The notes under the pieces were generated by a model. That model searched no databases. It worked only from the letters and a program-made list of their open reading frames with translations, and was not told where the DNA came from. Below, piece after piece: positions 7,108-16,733 of a DNA stretch of 64,000 nt. Numbering within the stretch: the stretch's first letter is position 1; each line of letters starts with the position of its first letter. Source of the stretch: a virus. The DNA is taken from IMG/VR virus record IMGVR_UViG_3300015261_000001, positions 174,194 to 238,193 of that record; one strand, given 5' to 3'. A program made the translations under genes and the position numbers.

Positions 7108-7760
7108 ATCAGCCTCCTAGCGCCAACCCAGACGCTCTTGTACAGAGGATTAGGCTCACGCAGTGTCTTAACCACCTGAAACATGTCTTTCTCATCAAAG
7201 AGGAAGATAAATGTCTCTACTGCGATGAAGATGTCGCCATCCGGTGCAGGTGCGAACACCGGCGTTCCATGATGATCCACCCACTTCATTTTGATATCAG
7301 GGCAGAAGCACAACGCGTACTCTTTCGAGAACGTAGCGATCTCCTGCTTGATCTGATAATCCCATCCCAAGGACAAAGCGTACAGCTCGTCCATCAGACA
7401 CGTTATTCCCCCCACAGTAATCAATACCAAATTACCGTAGTTCTGCTCAATACCGCTGCGATCCTTCTGCACCACTCGGCGCGCCAGATCAGCAGCAGTA
7501 GGTTTGTACCAATCGATCGGCTCGTCGACCGGCAGGTCTGGAACCAACTGGAGACTACGCAATTGCTCCAGACCTTCACCGATCATACCGCTTTGGTCAC
7601 CGTGCATCGAAACATGATGCTCAGTTTCCGTGATAACCTTCCGAAGACTTTCAGTCATATCGAAAGGCTTTTGGTTCAACGCTTTGGCTGCGGAAGGATT
7701 CTCCATAGCCGCATCGTAAAGACCCCCTAGTCCTTCGATCCCCTCGTTCTTATCAACCAT
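7104..7760 (-). CDS. Hypothetical protein
   Basis: 218 residues, acidic and helical at the N-terminus (MVDKNEGIEGLGGLYDAAME). The C-terminal 100 residues look like an alpha/beta domain (LVLITVGGITCLMDELYALS; DIFIAVETFIFLFDEKDMFQ) in which FLFDEKDMF-x-x-VK resembles the F-V-x-x-x-D-x-L-K-A segment of the next gene. Overlaps the upstream gene by eight bases. Function unknown. Confidence 0.88.
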   Translation of the reverse strand: MVDKNEGIEGLGGLYDAAMENPSAAKALNQKPFDMTESLRKVITETEHHVSMHGDQSGMIGEGLEQLRSLQLVPDLPVDEPIDWYKPTAADLARRVVQKDRSGIEQNYGNLVLITVGGITCLMDELYALSLGWDYQIKQEIATFSKEYALCFCPDIKMKWVDHHGTPVFAPAPDGDIFIAVETFIFLFDEKDMFQVVKTLREPNPLYKSVWVGARRLI

Positions 7761-7986
7761 GTCTTACCACCCCTTGTTTGTTTTCGTTGGGTTCATATTG
7801 CAGTTTGTCGAGACGAGCTTGCATTAGTGCCGCTTTGTTACGAGTTTCCCGGCTCTTATCCCTCAGATAGCGACGCTCCCGAGTGCAAGTAGAAGCGCCC
7901 GCCATACGGGAGAGCTTAGCTGCTTCTCGGGTAAGAGACGTGATCCGGGAACTCAACATCTTGACGAGTTCTTCTACCTTAGTCAT
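7753..7986 (-). CDS. Small basic coiled-coil protein, first gene of the unit
   Basis: 77 residues from the ATG at 7986 (GGTGA five bases before); an ATG at 7998 has no ribosome site. A basic helical protein (KVEELVKMLSSRITSLTREA; RERRYLRDKSRETRNKAALM) that could be a coiled coil or nucleic-acid binder. It is the promoter-proximal gene after the TATATTAC element at 8026-8033 and so should be among the earliest expressed of this run. Confidence 0.8.
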   Translation of the reverse strand: MTKVEELVKMLSSRITSLTREAAKLSRMAGASTCTRERRYLRDKSRETRNKAALMQARLDKLQYEPNENKQGVVRHG

Positions 7987-8025
7987 CTGATTCACCATTA
8001 CAGAAAGTGATTGTTATTCAGATTA

Positions 8026-8033
8026 GTAATATA
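8026..8033 (-). promoter_or_regulatory. phiKZ-type early promoter core TATATTAC
   Basis: Read leftward the sequence is CCTATATTACTAATCTGAAT, matching the recurrent element TATATTACTAGnnTGAATAA of this window. It drives the minus-strand unit starting at 7986, in the gap between divergent units. Confidence 0.75.
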
Positions 8034-8116
8034 GGTTTCAAATACACTCCAAGTTAATGCAAAATCATACAAGCAGGGTCAAAAGGATAGAAAGCTTAGT
8101 TCTATTTTATTTGGCA

Positions 8117-8124
8117 ATTTTATG
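8117..8124 (+). promoter_or_regulatory. Candidate late promoter ATTTTATG for virion cluster
   Basis: ATTTTATG lies 45 bases before the first plus-strand gene, in an AT-rich gap. The same octamer occurs at the only other plus-strand unit (49747-49754). phiKZ late promoters carry a TATG core, so this is a plausible equivalent, but an octamer is weak evidence alone. Confidence 0.4.
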
Positions 8125-8168
8125 GTCTCTGACCCCTCCACTCCTTTAGCAGCGCGGATAACCTAACC

Positions 8169-8750
8169 ATGGCCTTTCCAAATGATCAATTGTTCTTGGA
8201 TCGGTTCATCGCTTTCAACAAAAGGCGGTACGTCGATGAACCAGCATTCGTAAGTAAACTCAACTCCCTCACGCTCGACACTATCCAGTTTTCCAACTTC
8301 CGCAAGGTAGAGATCGAACCTGGGGTTGTGGCTCACCTCGTCGACGTTGACTCGGCCGGCATCCTCACAGGGGATGGGCAGCAGTACCTCCCTGCGGACT
8401 ATGTCAAGAACGGTCCAGCAGAACTGGAAGAACCTGATCCCGTTGCCATGGATGCGCTTGAACGTAAAGGGGTACAGGGGATCTTCTTCCTCGGTGTAAG
8501 TCCTGAGGACACCGTGGGTGCGGTGCTTGTCTACAACGGCAAGAAAACACCAGAGAACATCAAAGCCATTGTCATGGAGAAGTGCTACTTCGAACTGACG
8601 GACGCGGACATTACCATCGATGAGGACCTGACACTGGTCACCATTGACTCGCGCACTATTGGCGGTGTCCTTCAAGTAGTCGAAGGTCTCTACGACGACA
8701 TCCCTCGTTATAACGGACAGTTCCGTTACGACGGCACCATTAGTTACTAA
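8169..8750 (+). CDS. Putative virion protein, paralogue of 30160-30753
   Basis: 193 residues. The N-terminus (NDQLFLDRFIAFNKRRYVDE, then LNSLTLDTIQFSNF) aligns with the product at 30160-30753 (QLFLNKFLEVNLDRYADD, then LTLSEIVISDL), so the two share an N-terminal module of about 50 residues. The rest is beta-rich and acidic with no known signature. Position as first gene of the tail cluster suggests a baseplate or fibre-attachment role; this is inference from context. Confidence 0.85.
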   Translation: MAFPNDQLFLDRFIAFNKRRYVDEPAFVSKLNSLTLDTIQFSNFRKVEIEPGVVAHLVDVDSAGILTGDGQQYLPADYVKNGPAELEEPDPVAMDALERKGVQGIFFLGVSPEDTVGAVLVYNGKKTPENIKAIVMEKCYFELTDADITIDEDLTLVTIDSRTIGGVLQVVEGLYDDIPRYNGQFRYDGTISY

Positions 8751-8767
8751 GCCAGAGGAATTTGTAT

Positions 8768-11700
8768 ATGGCTCTCGATGACGATAGCGTAACACCCGGC
8801 GAGTTGCCGGCGATTGTAGAAGAAGCCGTATGGGAAGAACACCTTCCCGCGGTCGTCACTGGCGTTAAAGTCCGTGGCGGCGATGACGGCAAAGGTGCTG
8901 CTAACTTCCAGGCTCGAGTGTTGGACGCTCGTACCCGTTACCTGAAGGAAGCATTCCAGGCACTGGTGGTTGGTGGTCTGAACGTAATCGGTACGCTTAA
9001 CAGCCAAGCCGAGTTGGACGCCATCCCAACCGAAGACCTGAACAAAGGTGATGCGTACTTTGTTGAAGGCTCTTTGTGTGTCTGGAACCTGACTGAATGG
9101 GTGAACTCTGGTTCCCTGCTCGGTCCACGCGGCATCACCCTGCTCGGCACTTGGCCTGACAACCAAGCACTGCCGGACCACACTCTGAACGAGGTAGGTG
9201 ACGCCTACATCTGGAAGAATGACATCTGGCTGCTCATTCCTCAGCCTGATGGCTGGGTGACGATTGGTTTGAAGGGTGATGCCGGTAAAGATGCTTACCA
9301 GATTGCTGTCGATGCTGGCTTCCAAGGTACTCGTCCGCAATGGCTCGCTAGCTTGGTAGGCAAAAGCACCTACCAAATCTGGTTGGACCAAGGCAACGAA
9401 GGTACCGAAGCCGACTTCCTGCTCAGCCTGAAAGGCGCTGCTGGTAGTGTTGGTTCGGTAAAGGTTCTCGGCACACTGAACAGTCAAGCTGAACTCGACG
9501 CTATCCCTACCGAGGGTCTGGCGGAAGGTACTGCTTACTTCGTCACGGGTTCCCTGCGCGTATGGAACGGTGTTGACTGGTCTGACTCCGGTTCTCTGTT
9601 GGGTGACCGCGGTGTGACATTGCTGGGCACCTGGCCTGATGCGCAAGCACTGCCACCAGTCAATGCTGTTTCTGTTGGTGACGCTTACATCTGGAAAAAC
9701 GACCTGTGGTTGTTGGTGCCAGGTGGCGACGGTAGCGACCCTGAGGCAGATCCTGTCTGGAGTTCTATCGGTCTGGAAGGTCCTGAAGGTAAGTCGGCGT
9801 ATCAGGTATGGCTGGATAACGGTCACGTTGGTACTCAGCCCCAGTTCCTGCAAAGCCTGGTCGGTAAGTCTTCTTACCAAACCTGGTTGGATCAGGGTAA
9901 CACCGGTAATGAACAAGCGTTCCTCGATACGCTGAAGTCGACTACCAAAGGCGATCCAGGTCCTGAAGGTCCTGCTCGTTCTCCTTTCGAGGTGAAGGGT
10001 GCCAAGGCTGATGAGTCGCTGCTGCCTACTCCGGGTACTGCAACTGAAGCCTGGTACGTTGGTAGCCACCTGTACGTGTGGGTAACCGACCAAGCCCAAT
10101 ACGTGGACCTCGGTTCGGTTGGTGGTCTGTCGGCCTACGACCTCGCAGTAGAAGACGGCTTCGGCGGTACGCTGCAACAGTGGCTTGTTTCGTTGAAGTC
10201 GACTGTGCCAGGTCCTGAGGGTCCGAAAGGTCAGAACTTGACCGTTAAAGGCACCGTGGCCAACGCTCCTCAACTGGGCAATATCCAAAACCCAGAAGAG
10301 CAAGATGGTTACGTTACTGCTGACGACGGCCACCTGCACATCCTTACCGAAGGCATTTGGGTGGATGTGGGTCCATTCCGTGGTCAGTCGACTTACCAGC
10401 TCTGGCTGGATAACGGCCACAGTGGTTCCGAGAACGAGTTCCTGGCTTCGCTGAAAGGGACTAACGGTACTAACGGCACCAACATCGTCATCAAGGGTTC
10501 GGTCTCCACCTATGGATCCCTGCCGGCTTCTCCTGAAGAACAGGACGTCTACGCCGTTCGTGACACCAACACTCTGTACGCGCGCATCAATGCTGCCTGG
10601 GTAAACCTCGGTCAATTCCGTGGTGAAGACGGTAACGATGGTGCTCCGGGTGCCAACGGTTCTTCGATCACAATCATCAAGATCCTGACTGCCGAAGATG
10701 CTGATGTTCCCAACCCGGTAACCAACGGCGGTAAAGCCTACGTTGACCTGGACAAGCATCTCCAGATCTCTCTGGGTGGCGTGTGGGTCGATTGCGGTCC
10801 GGTTGGTGCTCCTGGTGAGCGCGGTATCCAAGGTATCGGTCTGAAGCTGCGTGGTACCGTTCCAGGTCCTACGTATCTGCCTCTCCCGGCAAATTCTGAA
10901 GAAGGCGACGGTTGGTTCACTTCCAACGACAAGATGCTGTATGTCTTGACCGACGGCGAGTGGGATGGTCCGTACGACATCACCGGTCTTCCTGGTCCTC
11001 AGGGTAACGATGGCGAGAAGGGTGAAGCCGGTACCTCGATCAACATCTTGGGCGCATACCCTACGCTGGCCGCGCTGGAAACCGCTGTTCCTACCGGTTC
11101 GCTGGGTGACGGCTATCTGGTTGGTGACAACCTGGCCATCTGGACTACCGCTAACGGCGGTGAGTGGATCGACATCGGTCTGGTTCGTGGCCCTCAGGGT
11201 ATCCAGGGTGTTCCTGGTCCTATCGGCATCGGCAAGAAAGGTGACAAGGGTGAGAAAGGTTCGTCCTGGATCACTCTGCCTGCTGGTGTTGATGCCCCAA
11301 GCGCAGGTTTCACCGGTAACATTGGTGACTGGGCCGTATCCGACAGCTTCAAGGTTTACTACAAGTCGGCTTTGTCGGGCTGGGTATATTGGGGTCAACT
11401 GGTTGCGGGTGATGTTAACTCGCCACAGCTGTCCGCTGGTAAAGTGGTCCGTCTCGGTAACGAGTGGGTAATGCTGCCTGTTGACGAAGCTCCTGCCATG
11501 ATTGCTGGCAAGCTGTATGTCCGTCAGTTGATCGAAGGTAGCGAAACCAACGAAGGTGAGTGGGTAGAACTGGAGTTCCCTCCTCAGTTCGACGAACCAC
11601 CGGCTGACAGCCAGCCGTACATGCGTGTGCGTCTCAACGGTCAGGAGGTCGGTTCCTGGGGTGCTTACAACGCTCCTACGATCGGTAGCTTGGGTGGTGT

Positions 11701-12568
11701 TCCACTGACAGCTCTGGGTGTTACGGTAGCGACGCTTGTCAACGGTACTGTTCCAGCGGGTCAACTGCCGAGCTATGTCGATGATGTGTTGGAGTTCGCT
11801 AACCAAGCGGCCTTCCCTGCTACTGGTGAAACCGGGAAGATCTACATCTCCTTGGCCACCAACGCCCAGTTCCGCTGGACAGGTAGTGTGTACATCGGCC
11901 TGGTAGCTTCTCCGGGAACTACTGACGCTGTGCCAGAGGGTGCAACTAACCTCTACTACACGCCGGCGCGAGTGCGGTCTACTCCGTTGGCAGGTGTCAG
12001 CTTCGGTACTGGTGGGGTTATCACAGCAGCCGACACGGTACTTACCGCGTTCGGTAAACTTCAGGCGCAGATCACTGCATTCGTACCTGGTTTCGCTGAC
12101 GTTCCGACGGATACCAACCTGTATCTGCGTAAGGGTGACAAGACGTGGGTGGTTTACACTGCACCTACTCCTGGTATCTCTGGCCCGGCTGGCGGTGCGG
12201 ACAACAAGACGTACGTCTACAAAAACAACGCGTGGATCGAGTTCAACCGTTATGACTTGCCTATCAAGTCTATTTCGGCGACGGCCACCATCGATGCTTC
12301 TGTGGATCAGTTCGTCCTCATCAACAACACCGGCGCTACTGCCAAAACCATTACCCTGAGCGATGGTCCGAAAGCTCCTGCCCGTGCAATGATCGTCGTA
12401 GTGAAGATCAATGGCGCGGCGGGTGTTATCACGTTCGCTCCTACCGGTGCTACGGTGCTCGTGTGGGGCGGCGGTTCGCCACCTTCTCTGACGGGTAGCC
12501 GGACACAGATCACCTTCACCTGGGATGGTGTTGAGTGGACTGGCGCACCTGGTGCTGTGGTTCCTTAA
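8768..12568 (+). CDS. Large collagen-like tail fibre/receptor protein
   Basis: 1266 residues from the ATG at 8768 (GAGGAA seven bases before). After a 70-residue N-terminal region come two near-identical 150-residue units (each with GTLNSQAELDAIPTE, GDAYIWKND and LLGTWPD), six copies of a motif of the form AYQIAVDAGFQGTRPQWLAS, and short collagen-like G-x-y tracts (GEDGNDGAPGANG; GLPGPQGNDGEKGEAG; GVPGPIGIGKKGDKGEKG). The C-terminal 300 residues include TNLYYTPARVR, a sequence typical of phage fibres, and a beta-rich tip. This architecture is that of a trimeric fibre; binding to a cell-surface receptor is inferred. The next six genes probably supply alternative tips or attached receptor-binding proteins. 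Confidence 0.93.
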   Translation: MALDDDSVTPGELPAIVEEAVWEEHLPAVVTGVKVRGGDDGKGAANFQARVLDARTRYLKEAFQALVVGGLNVIGTLNSQAELDAIPTEDLNKGDAYFVEGSLCVWNLTEWVNSGSLLGPRGITLLGTWPDNQALPDHTLNEVGDAYIWKNDIWLLIPQPDGWVTIGLKGDAGKDAYQIAVDAGFQGTRPQWLASLVGKSTYQIWLDQGNEGTEADFLLSLKGAAGSVGSVKVLGTLNSQAELDAIPTEGLAEGTAYFVTGSLRVWNGVDWSDSGSLLGDRGVTLLGTWPDAQALPPVNAVSVGDAYIWKNDLWLLVPGGDGSDPEADPVWSSIGLEGPEGKSAYQVWLDNGHVGTQPQFLQSLVGKSSYQTWLDQGNTGNEQAFLDTLKSTTKGDPGPEGPARSPFEVKGAKADESLLPTPGTATEAWYVGSHLYVWVTDQAQYVDLGSVGGLSAYDLAVEDGFGGTLQQWLVSLKSTVPGPEGPKGQNLTVKGTVANAPQLGNIQNPEEQDGYVTADDGHLHILTEGIWVDVGPFRGQSTYQLWLDNGHSGSENEFLASLKGTNGTNGTNIVIKGSVSTYGSLPASPEEQDVYAVRDTNTLYARINAAWVNLGQFRGEDGNDGAPGANGSSITIIKILTAEDADVPNPVTNGGKAYVDLDKHLQISLGGVWVDCGPVGAPGERGIQGIGLKLRGTVPGPTYLPLPANSEEGDGWFTSNDKMLYVLTDGEWDGPYDITGLPGPQGNDGEKGEAGTSINILGAYPTLAALETAVPTGSLGDGYLVGDNLAIWTTANGGEWIDIGLVRGPQGIQGVPGPIGIGKKGDKGEKGSSWITLPAGVDAPSAGFTGNIGDWAVSDSFKVYYKSALSGWVYWGQLVAGDVNSPQLSAGKVVRLGNEWVMLPVDEAPAMIAGKLYVRQLIEGSETNEGEWVELEFPPQFDEPPADSQPYMRVRLNGQEVGSWGAYNAPTIGSLGGVPLTALGVTVATLVNGTVPAGQLPSYVDDVLEFANQAAFPATGETGKIYISLATNAQFRWTGSVYIGLVASPGTTDAVPEGATNLYYTPARVRSTPLAGVSFGTGGVITAADTVLTAFGKLQAQITAFVPGFADVPTDTNLYLRKGDKTWVVYTAPTPGISGPAGGADNKTYVYKNNAWIEFNRYDLPIKSISATATIDASVDQFVLINNTGATAKTITLSDGPKAPARAMIVVVKINGAAGVITFAPTGATVLVWGGGSPPSLTGSRTQITFTWDGVEWTGAPGAVVP
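8983..9939 (+). repeat. Two tandem repeat units inside the tail gene
   Basis: Unit 1 (about 8983-9433) and unit 2 (about 9463-9939) encode nearly the same 150 residues: GTLNSQAELDAIPTE, a short strand pair, LLGTWPD, GDAYIWKND and two Y-Q-x-x-x-D-x-G-x-x-G-T motifs. Synonymous differences show the duplication is not recent. Confidence 0.8.
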
Positions 12569-12574
12569 CCGTTG

Positions 12575-12622
12575 AACACAGGGACCTCCTCTCGGGGAGG
12601 TTCCTAGTGTTTACATTCTTTT
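12575..12622 (+). terminator. Hairpin between tail genes, partial terminator
   Basis: AACAC...GTGTT closes a stem with CCTCC/GGAGG inside and loop TCTCG. A pyrimidine-rich TTACATTCTTTT follows. Probably reduces transcription between the main fibre and the receptor-binding genes. Confidence 0.55.
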
Positions 12623-12636
12623 AAAGGATCAAACAA

Positions 12637-14727
12637 ATGATCGAAGCCTTGCTTGGATTAGGAGTTAAACAAGGAGCCGCTGACAATTCTGACATACCTT
12701 TTCCAACCGGTACGCCATTTAAAGGAATAACAAAGTCAGCGGACTTCATTTATGGAGATGGGCTAGCGGCACTCGTTGGTTTGTCGTCTGGCGCTCCTAT
12801 GAACGTCGATGGCGGATGGCTTCATTTCATTGAAGATAGTGGGCTTGAGGTCTACATTGCCAAGAAACCTATTCGCTATGGCGCTACTCGTGAACAAATC
12901 ATGGACGCCACGAATAATGGCGCTAAAGAAATTACAGTTCGTGGTGAAGTTTATATCTGCCGGCTTTTGACTGGCGCGATTTCTTCTGCGGCTGCCTCTA
13001 CACCGGCTAACGCCGGCGGTGAGTGGAACCGTTACATGTACAACGTGTACGACAACACAGATCGAGGGGGTATTCCATCAGCCTTGATCTGGGGTAATTA
13101 TACCCGAACCATGTTGGGTCTTGGTGCTCCTGGCGGTACGGATCTGAGTGATGGTGTATTTACTATTTGTGCTGAACAATTAAGCAACGGTTTTTGTCTG
13201 CGGGGTAACGACTGGCAGAATTCCAGTGGCAACCACCCAATCATGGGTATCTGGAACATGCCGGCAAACAACCCGCAAACGTATTACGGTTGGAGACCGA
13301 TACTGATCAAGAAATCTTCGATCCCTCCTACTCCGTTTAAAGGTGAAGTGGCGGGTGCTGACCTCATCACAGCCAATGACTTGGCGACAGCTCTGGGTAT
13401 TACGGGCACAGTGCCTCCAGATGCAAACCCAAACTGGCTGAAGTTTGTGGATAATGGTAAGACCCTGTACATCGCCAAGAAGCCGATGCGTACGGCAGTG
13501 TTGTGGGAAACACTTAATGCCGCAGGCGCTGTTAAAGGTAGCAAAATTATCACCATTGGTGGTAATCGTTACTCGGTTCGCTTGATGACAGGTGGCAATG
13601 GAGCAGACCCAACCACCACTGGCGGTGGTGAGTACGATGCTTATTTCTCGCGTGTAACAGTTAACTATCCAGGCACTTCATCTGACCGTTGGGCTAACTA
13701 CACTAACGCGGATGTATACTGGTCAGGGAGTACAGGAAACGGGGAACTCACTCTTTGTCAAGAAATGTACTCCGGTAGTAATCCATTAACTCGGGGTTAC
13801 CCTGGGTTTGGTGGGGTTTGGTACCAACAAGCTGGAGCAACTCATGGTGGCTACGGCTGGAGGCCTGTGCTGGAACTGATTGGCCCAGCTCTTGCTGACA
13901 CATGGGTTCAATTGGCAACGCTGCCAGAACCATTGAACGGTAGCAGTGCCTGTGTGATCAACGGCAAGCTGTACGTCTTCGGTGGTCAGGATGCGGCCTT
14001 TGCGGTTAAAGGCTCGCTATACGAGATTGATCTCGTGACCGGCGCTGTTGTTACCAAACAGGGAAGTACCCCTCGCCGCTACCACACTGCTGTGGCTATT
14101 AACGGCAAGATGGTGGTGTACGGTGGTTACTCCTCATCGACTACTCCAGATGTAGTGGTTTATGATCCGGCAACCAATACCTGGACACCTAAGCTTAGCG
14201 GTATTGCGTCCGATCGACATGCTGCCGTGCCTTACGCTAACAAGATGTATGTGTTCGGCGGTAACAACGGTGGTGGACTCAGTCAGGCGCGTACCTACGA
14301 CCCAACGGCTAACACTTGGGCCAACTTCGCCACGAACCCAGGTAGCACGCCGCTGGCTTTCCAAGGTGGTGCTGGGGTGCAGGGTGACAATGCCTACGTG
14401 GCAGGTGGTTTCTACAACCAGAAGAAGTTCAGCAGAGTTAATCTGTTAACTGGCGTGGTAACCGCAATGGCTGATATGCCGTTTGGTGTTTACACGCAAG
14501 CAATGGCTCAAGCTAACGGGGGTATTTACTCGTTCGGCGGGGTTGTTGACGTGGCGGGTAAAGATCAGGTGGTGATGCGCTACGAAATCGTTTCCAACAC
14601 GTGGGTGCAACTCGGGACTATCCCGTACACCATCAAAGACTTGGCATGCGCGGCTTCTGACGGCACAAGCATTTACGTCGCTGGTGGTAAAGGCTCGCCT
14701 ACAGCTGTTTGGAAGTACACACCTTAA
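12637..14727 (+). CDS. Putative receptor-binding protein: two WRPVLEL domains plus Kelch propeller
   Basis: 696 residues. N-terminal tag MIEALLGLGV is shared in form (MIExLL) with three other genes here. Residues about 25-225 and 232-420 are two copies of the domain repeated across this cluster (W-L-x-F-x-D-x-G, then YIAKKP, a GGEW/GGEYD segment, then a YGWRP end). Residues about 425-696 are Kelch-type repeats: LYVFGGQDAAF, MVVYGGYSS, MYVFGGNNGG, AYVAGGFYN, IYSFGGVVD and IYVAGGKGS, i.e. six blades, enough for a beta-propeller. Kelch propellers bind proteins or glycans, so host-surface recognition is the likely role. The repeated domain may have a C-type-lectin or formylglycine-enzyme-like fold; this is inferred only from the ending. 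Confidence 0.9.
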   Translation: MIEALLGLGVKQGAADNSDIPFPTGTPFKGITKSADFIYGDGLAALVGLSSGAPMNVDGGWLHFIEDSGLEVYIAKKPIRYGATREQIMDATNNGAKEITVRGEVYICRLLTGAISSAAASTPANAGGEWNRYMYNVYDNTDRGGIPSALIWGNYTRTMLGLGAPGGTDLSDGVFTICAEQLSNGFCLRGNDWQNSSGNHPIMGIWNMPANNPQTYYGWRPILIKKSSIPPTPFKGEVAGADLITANDLATALGITGTVPPDANPNWLKFVDNGKTLYIAKKPMRTAVLWETLNAAGAVKGSKIITIGGNRYSVRLMTGGNGADPTTTGGGEYDAYFSRVTVNYPGTSSDRWANYTNADVYWSGSTGNGELTLCQEMYSGSNPLTRGYPGFGGVWYQQAGATHGGYGWRPVLELIGPALADTWVQLATLPEPLNGSSACVINGKLYVFGGQDAAFAVKGSLYEIDLVTGAVVTKQGSTPRRYHTAVAINGKMVVYGGYSSSTTPDVVVYDPATNTWTPKLSGIASDRHAAVPYANKMYVFGGNNGGGLSQARTYDPTANTWANFATNPGSTPLAFQGGAGVQGDNAYVAGGFYNQKKFSRVNLLTGVVTAMADMPFGVYTQAMAQANGGIYSFGGVVDVAGKDQVVMRYEIVSNTWVQLGTIPYTIKDLACAASDGTSIYVAGGKGSPTAVWKYTP

Positions 14728-14742
14728 CTGTTAATCATACTT

Positions 14743-14758
14743 ACCCCCTTCGGGGGGT
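14743..14758 (+). terminator. UUCG-loop hairpin between tail genes
   Basis: ACCCCC-TTCG-GGGGGT, a very stable tetraloop hairpin, but no U-tract follows. It may attenuate transcription or protect mRNA ends rather than terminate. Confidence 0.45.
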
Positions 14759-14778
14759 TCGTGTGAGAGGTGAAAGTT

Positions 14779-15777
14779 ATGATTGAATCACTTCTCTCTA
14801 CAGGGAGTAAGGCAATTTACATTGGTGACTCAGGGCCTGGTCCAAAGACCCTGATTGGCGGCACGGAAACCTTGGGTTACTTCGGTGATGTAACCGATAC
14901 CCAGTTGTTCGGCATCTCACAAGTGGCGGGCGCCGCTGGCATGTACCAAGGTACAGATAACTCAGAACTGGTGCAAGGGACTAACCATTGGCTCAAGTTC
15001 ATCTGGAACGGCAAGATCATCTACATCGCTAAACGCCCGTTCCGTAGTAACGTGTCCTGGGCTGATCTGTATGCCGCCGGTTTGGTATACGGTACCCGCG
15101 ATAACGGTAAATACCCTCTGGCCACTCCTAAGCATCAATACATTCAGATGCCGAAGAATGAGGGTGAAAAGGTTTGGGTATTGAAACCAAGACTCCCCAC
15201 TGGCTACGACTCCGATCCACAAGCGGGTGCTGCTACTTATCTGGGTGAGTGGAGTCAGCTGTTGGGTCGATGCAGTATTGCTCTGGATGGCGGGATCACT
15301 CCGAAGTTTGCGACCTTCACTTATAACCAGTTGGGATGGACACAATCGAGTCCTGATTCGTTAGTCATGGAAACTGTCTCTAGCAACGTCAACCAATGCA
15401 TTGTGCGAGGTGACGGTGGTAGTGGGCAGATTATGGGTGCTGCTAGACCCATCCTCAAAACGGATCGGGTTGGTGGTACCACAGGTCCTTTCTGGCGTCC
15501 CGTGCTCGAGTTAATTCCCGACAACGCGGCAAAAGACCCCTACGCGCTTCTTTATCACACGCTAGGTCCTCTCGCACCGGTGATCACCGACGTGCGTCAA
15601 TGGACTGACAACCCTGCACAAAGGGCCAAGAATGTTCGGGTTAAAACCTGGTCTTACCAGCTACCAACCGCGAGCTACAGTTTTGTTAACCTGGCGCTCA
15701 AACCAGCTGCTGCCAGGGGAACCGCTGAATCACCGAGCCTTAAGGCTTTTACCATCACCGGCTCTTATGTCGCTTAA
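14779..15777 (+). CDS. Putative receptor-binding protein, one WRPVLEL domain
   Basis: 332 residues from the ATG at 14779 (AGAGGTG six bases before), which yields the shared tag MIESLLSTGS. Residues about 30-255 form one copy of the cluster domain (WLKFIWNGKIIYIAKRPF; GEWSQLLG; FWRPVLELIPD). The last 80 residues are a beta-rich extension not present in neighbours. Likely a minor tail tip or fibre component; function is inferred from context. Confidence 0.88.
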   Translation: MIESLLSTGSKAIYIGDSGPGPKTLIGGTETLGYFGDVTDTQLFGISQVAGAAGMYQGTDNSELVQGTNHWLKFIWNGKIIYIAKRPFRSNVSWADLYAAGLVYGTRDNGKYPLATPKHQYIQMPKNEGEKVWVLKPRLPTGYDSDPQAGAATYLGEWSQLLGRCSIALDGGITPKFATFTYNQLGWTQSSPDSLVMETVSSNVNQCIVRGDGGSGQIMGAARPILKTDRVGGTTGPFWRPVLELIPDNAAKDPYALLYHTLGPLAPVITDVRQWTDNPAQRAKNVRVKTWSYQLPTASYSFVNLALKPAAARGTAESPSLKAFTITGSYVA

Positions 15778-15788
15778 GGACGTGAACA

Positions 15789-16733
15789 ATGGATACGATT
15801 CTCCAGTGGACTAACCTGAATACTCCAGGTACGTTCACCACCAAGATTTACCGCGGCACCTCTAAGTTGGATCGGGCTAACCTGGCTAACCCCATCGCCA
15901 CCCTGACCAACAACGAAGCTACCTTCACCGATACCACCACGGTTCGCGATACGCTGTATTACTACGTGTTCGAAACCATCGTGGGGCAGGACAAACAAAG
16001 CACTGACAACATCCCTATTCGCGCCGTGCCGCGTAAAGGACCTGGCCCAGCTGCTCTTCAGGCAGGTGACTTCTCCTACGGCTACTTCGGTACGCTGATG
16101 TCGGGCGAGTTCATCAACACCAACGATCTGCGGGCGGCCATTGGTCTTACAATCGGCGCTGTAAACCAGCAAGGTCCGTTGTGGCATAAATGGATTCGTA
16201 ACGGGAAAGTGCTATACGTACCCAACGGCCCGCTGTGCGGTAATATCAGTTGGAAGACCTTGTATGACCTCGGCGCCGTATACGGTGTAGATGGTCCTGG
16301 TCCTTCTAATGCCGGGGCTAATGTCCCACAAAGCGCCAAGGCTACCATTGGCGGTGAGCAGTTCCGTGTACGCTGCATGACTGGCTTTGACGACACCCTG
16401 GCACGTTATCCAGTTACCCCTGCCGCTACAGAACCAGCCGAGTTGTTCCCCAATGAGTGGAATGATATCATTTACCCGCTCTCGATGTATTGCCCTGATC
16501 TGCAACGCATGGCAAACGTGCAACAGGCTACTGTGGGTGATCTGTATATGTCGTCCACCGGTGTGACCATCGGGTCTATCGTTCAGGAACGCATAGCGGC
16601 CGGCAACACTGCCAACAACCTGATTCGCGGTAACTCTACGGCTAACCGCACCGGTATCGCCAACCGAAATGCGGCTACTTGGAATGGGGTTAGTTACGGC
16701 TGGTGGCCGGTGCTGGAACTCATCGAAGTTTAA
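15789..16733 (+). CDS. FN3-like plus WRPVLEL-domain protein 1
   Basis: 314 residues. Residues 1-85 resemble a fibronectin type III module (KIYRGTSKLDRA, then TFTDTTTVRDTLYYYVFET), followed by GPGP and the cluster domain (KWIRNGKVLYVPNGPL; FPNEWNDIIYPLS; YGWWPVLELIEV). The two neighbours downstream have the same two-part design, so these arose by tandem duplication. FN3 domains on phage tails are commonly spacers or weak glycan binders. Confidence 0.88.
   Translation: MDTILQWTNLNTPGTFTTKIYRGTSKLDRANLANPIATLTNNEATFTDTTTVRDTLYYYVFETIVGQDKQSTDNIPIRAVPRKGPGPAALQAGDFSYGYFGTLMSGEFINTNDLRAAIGLTIGAVNQQGPLWHKWIRNGKVLYVPNGPLCGNISWKTLYDLGAVYGVDGPGPSNAGANVPQSAKATIGGEQFRVRCMTGFDDTLARYPVTPAATEPAELFPNEWNDIIYPLSMYCPDLQRMANVQQATVGDLYMSSTGVTIGSIVQERIAAGNTANNLIRGNSTANRTGIANRNAATWNGVSYGWWPVLELIEV

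Noticed and set aside
8747-11806. 1019-residue open frame antisense to the tail protein gene
   Set aside because: It exists because the repetitive, GC-rich tail gene lacks stop codons on the other strand. It has no ribosome site, its translation is of shadow type (arginine/threonine/valine rich), and the sense frame has clear repeat and collagen-like domains.
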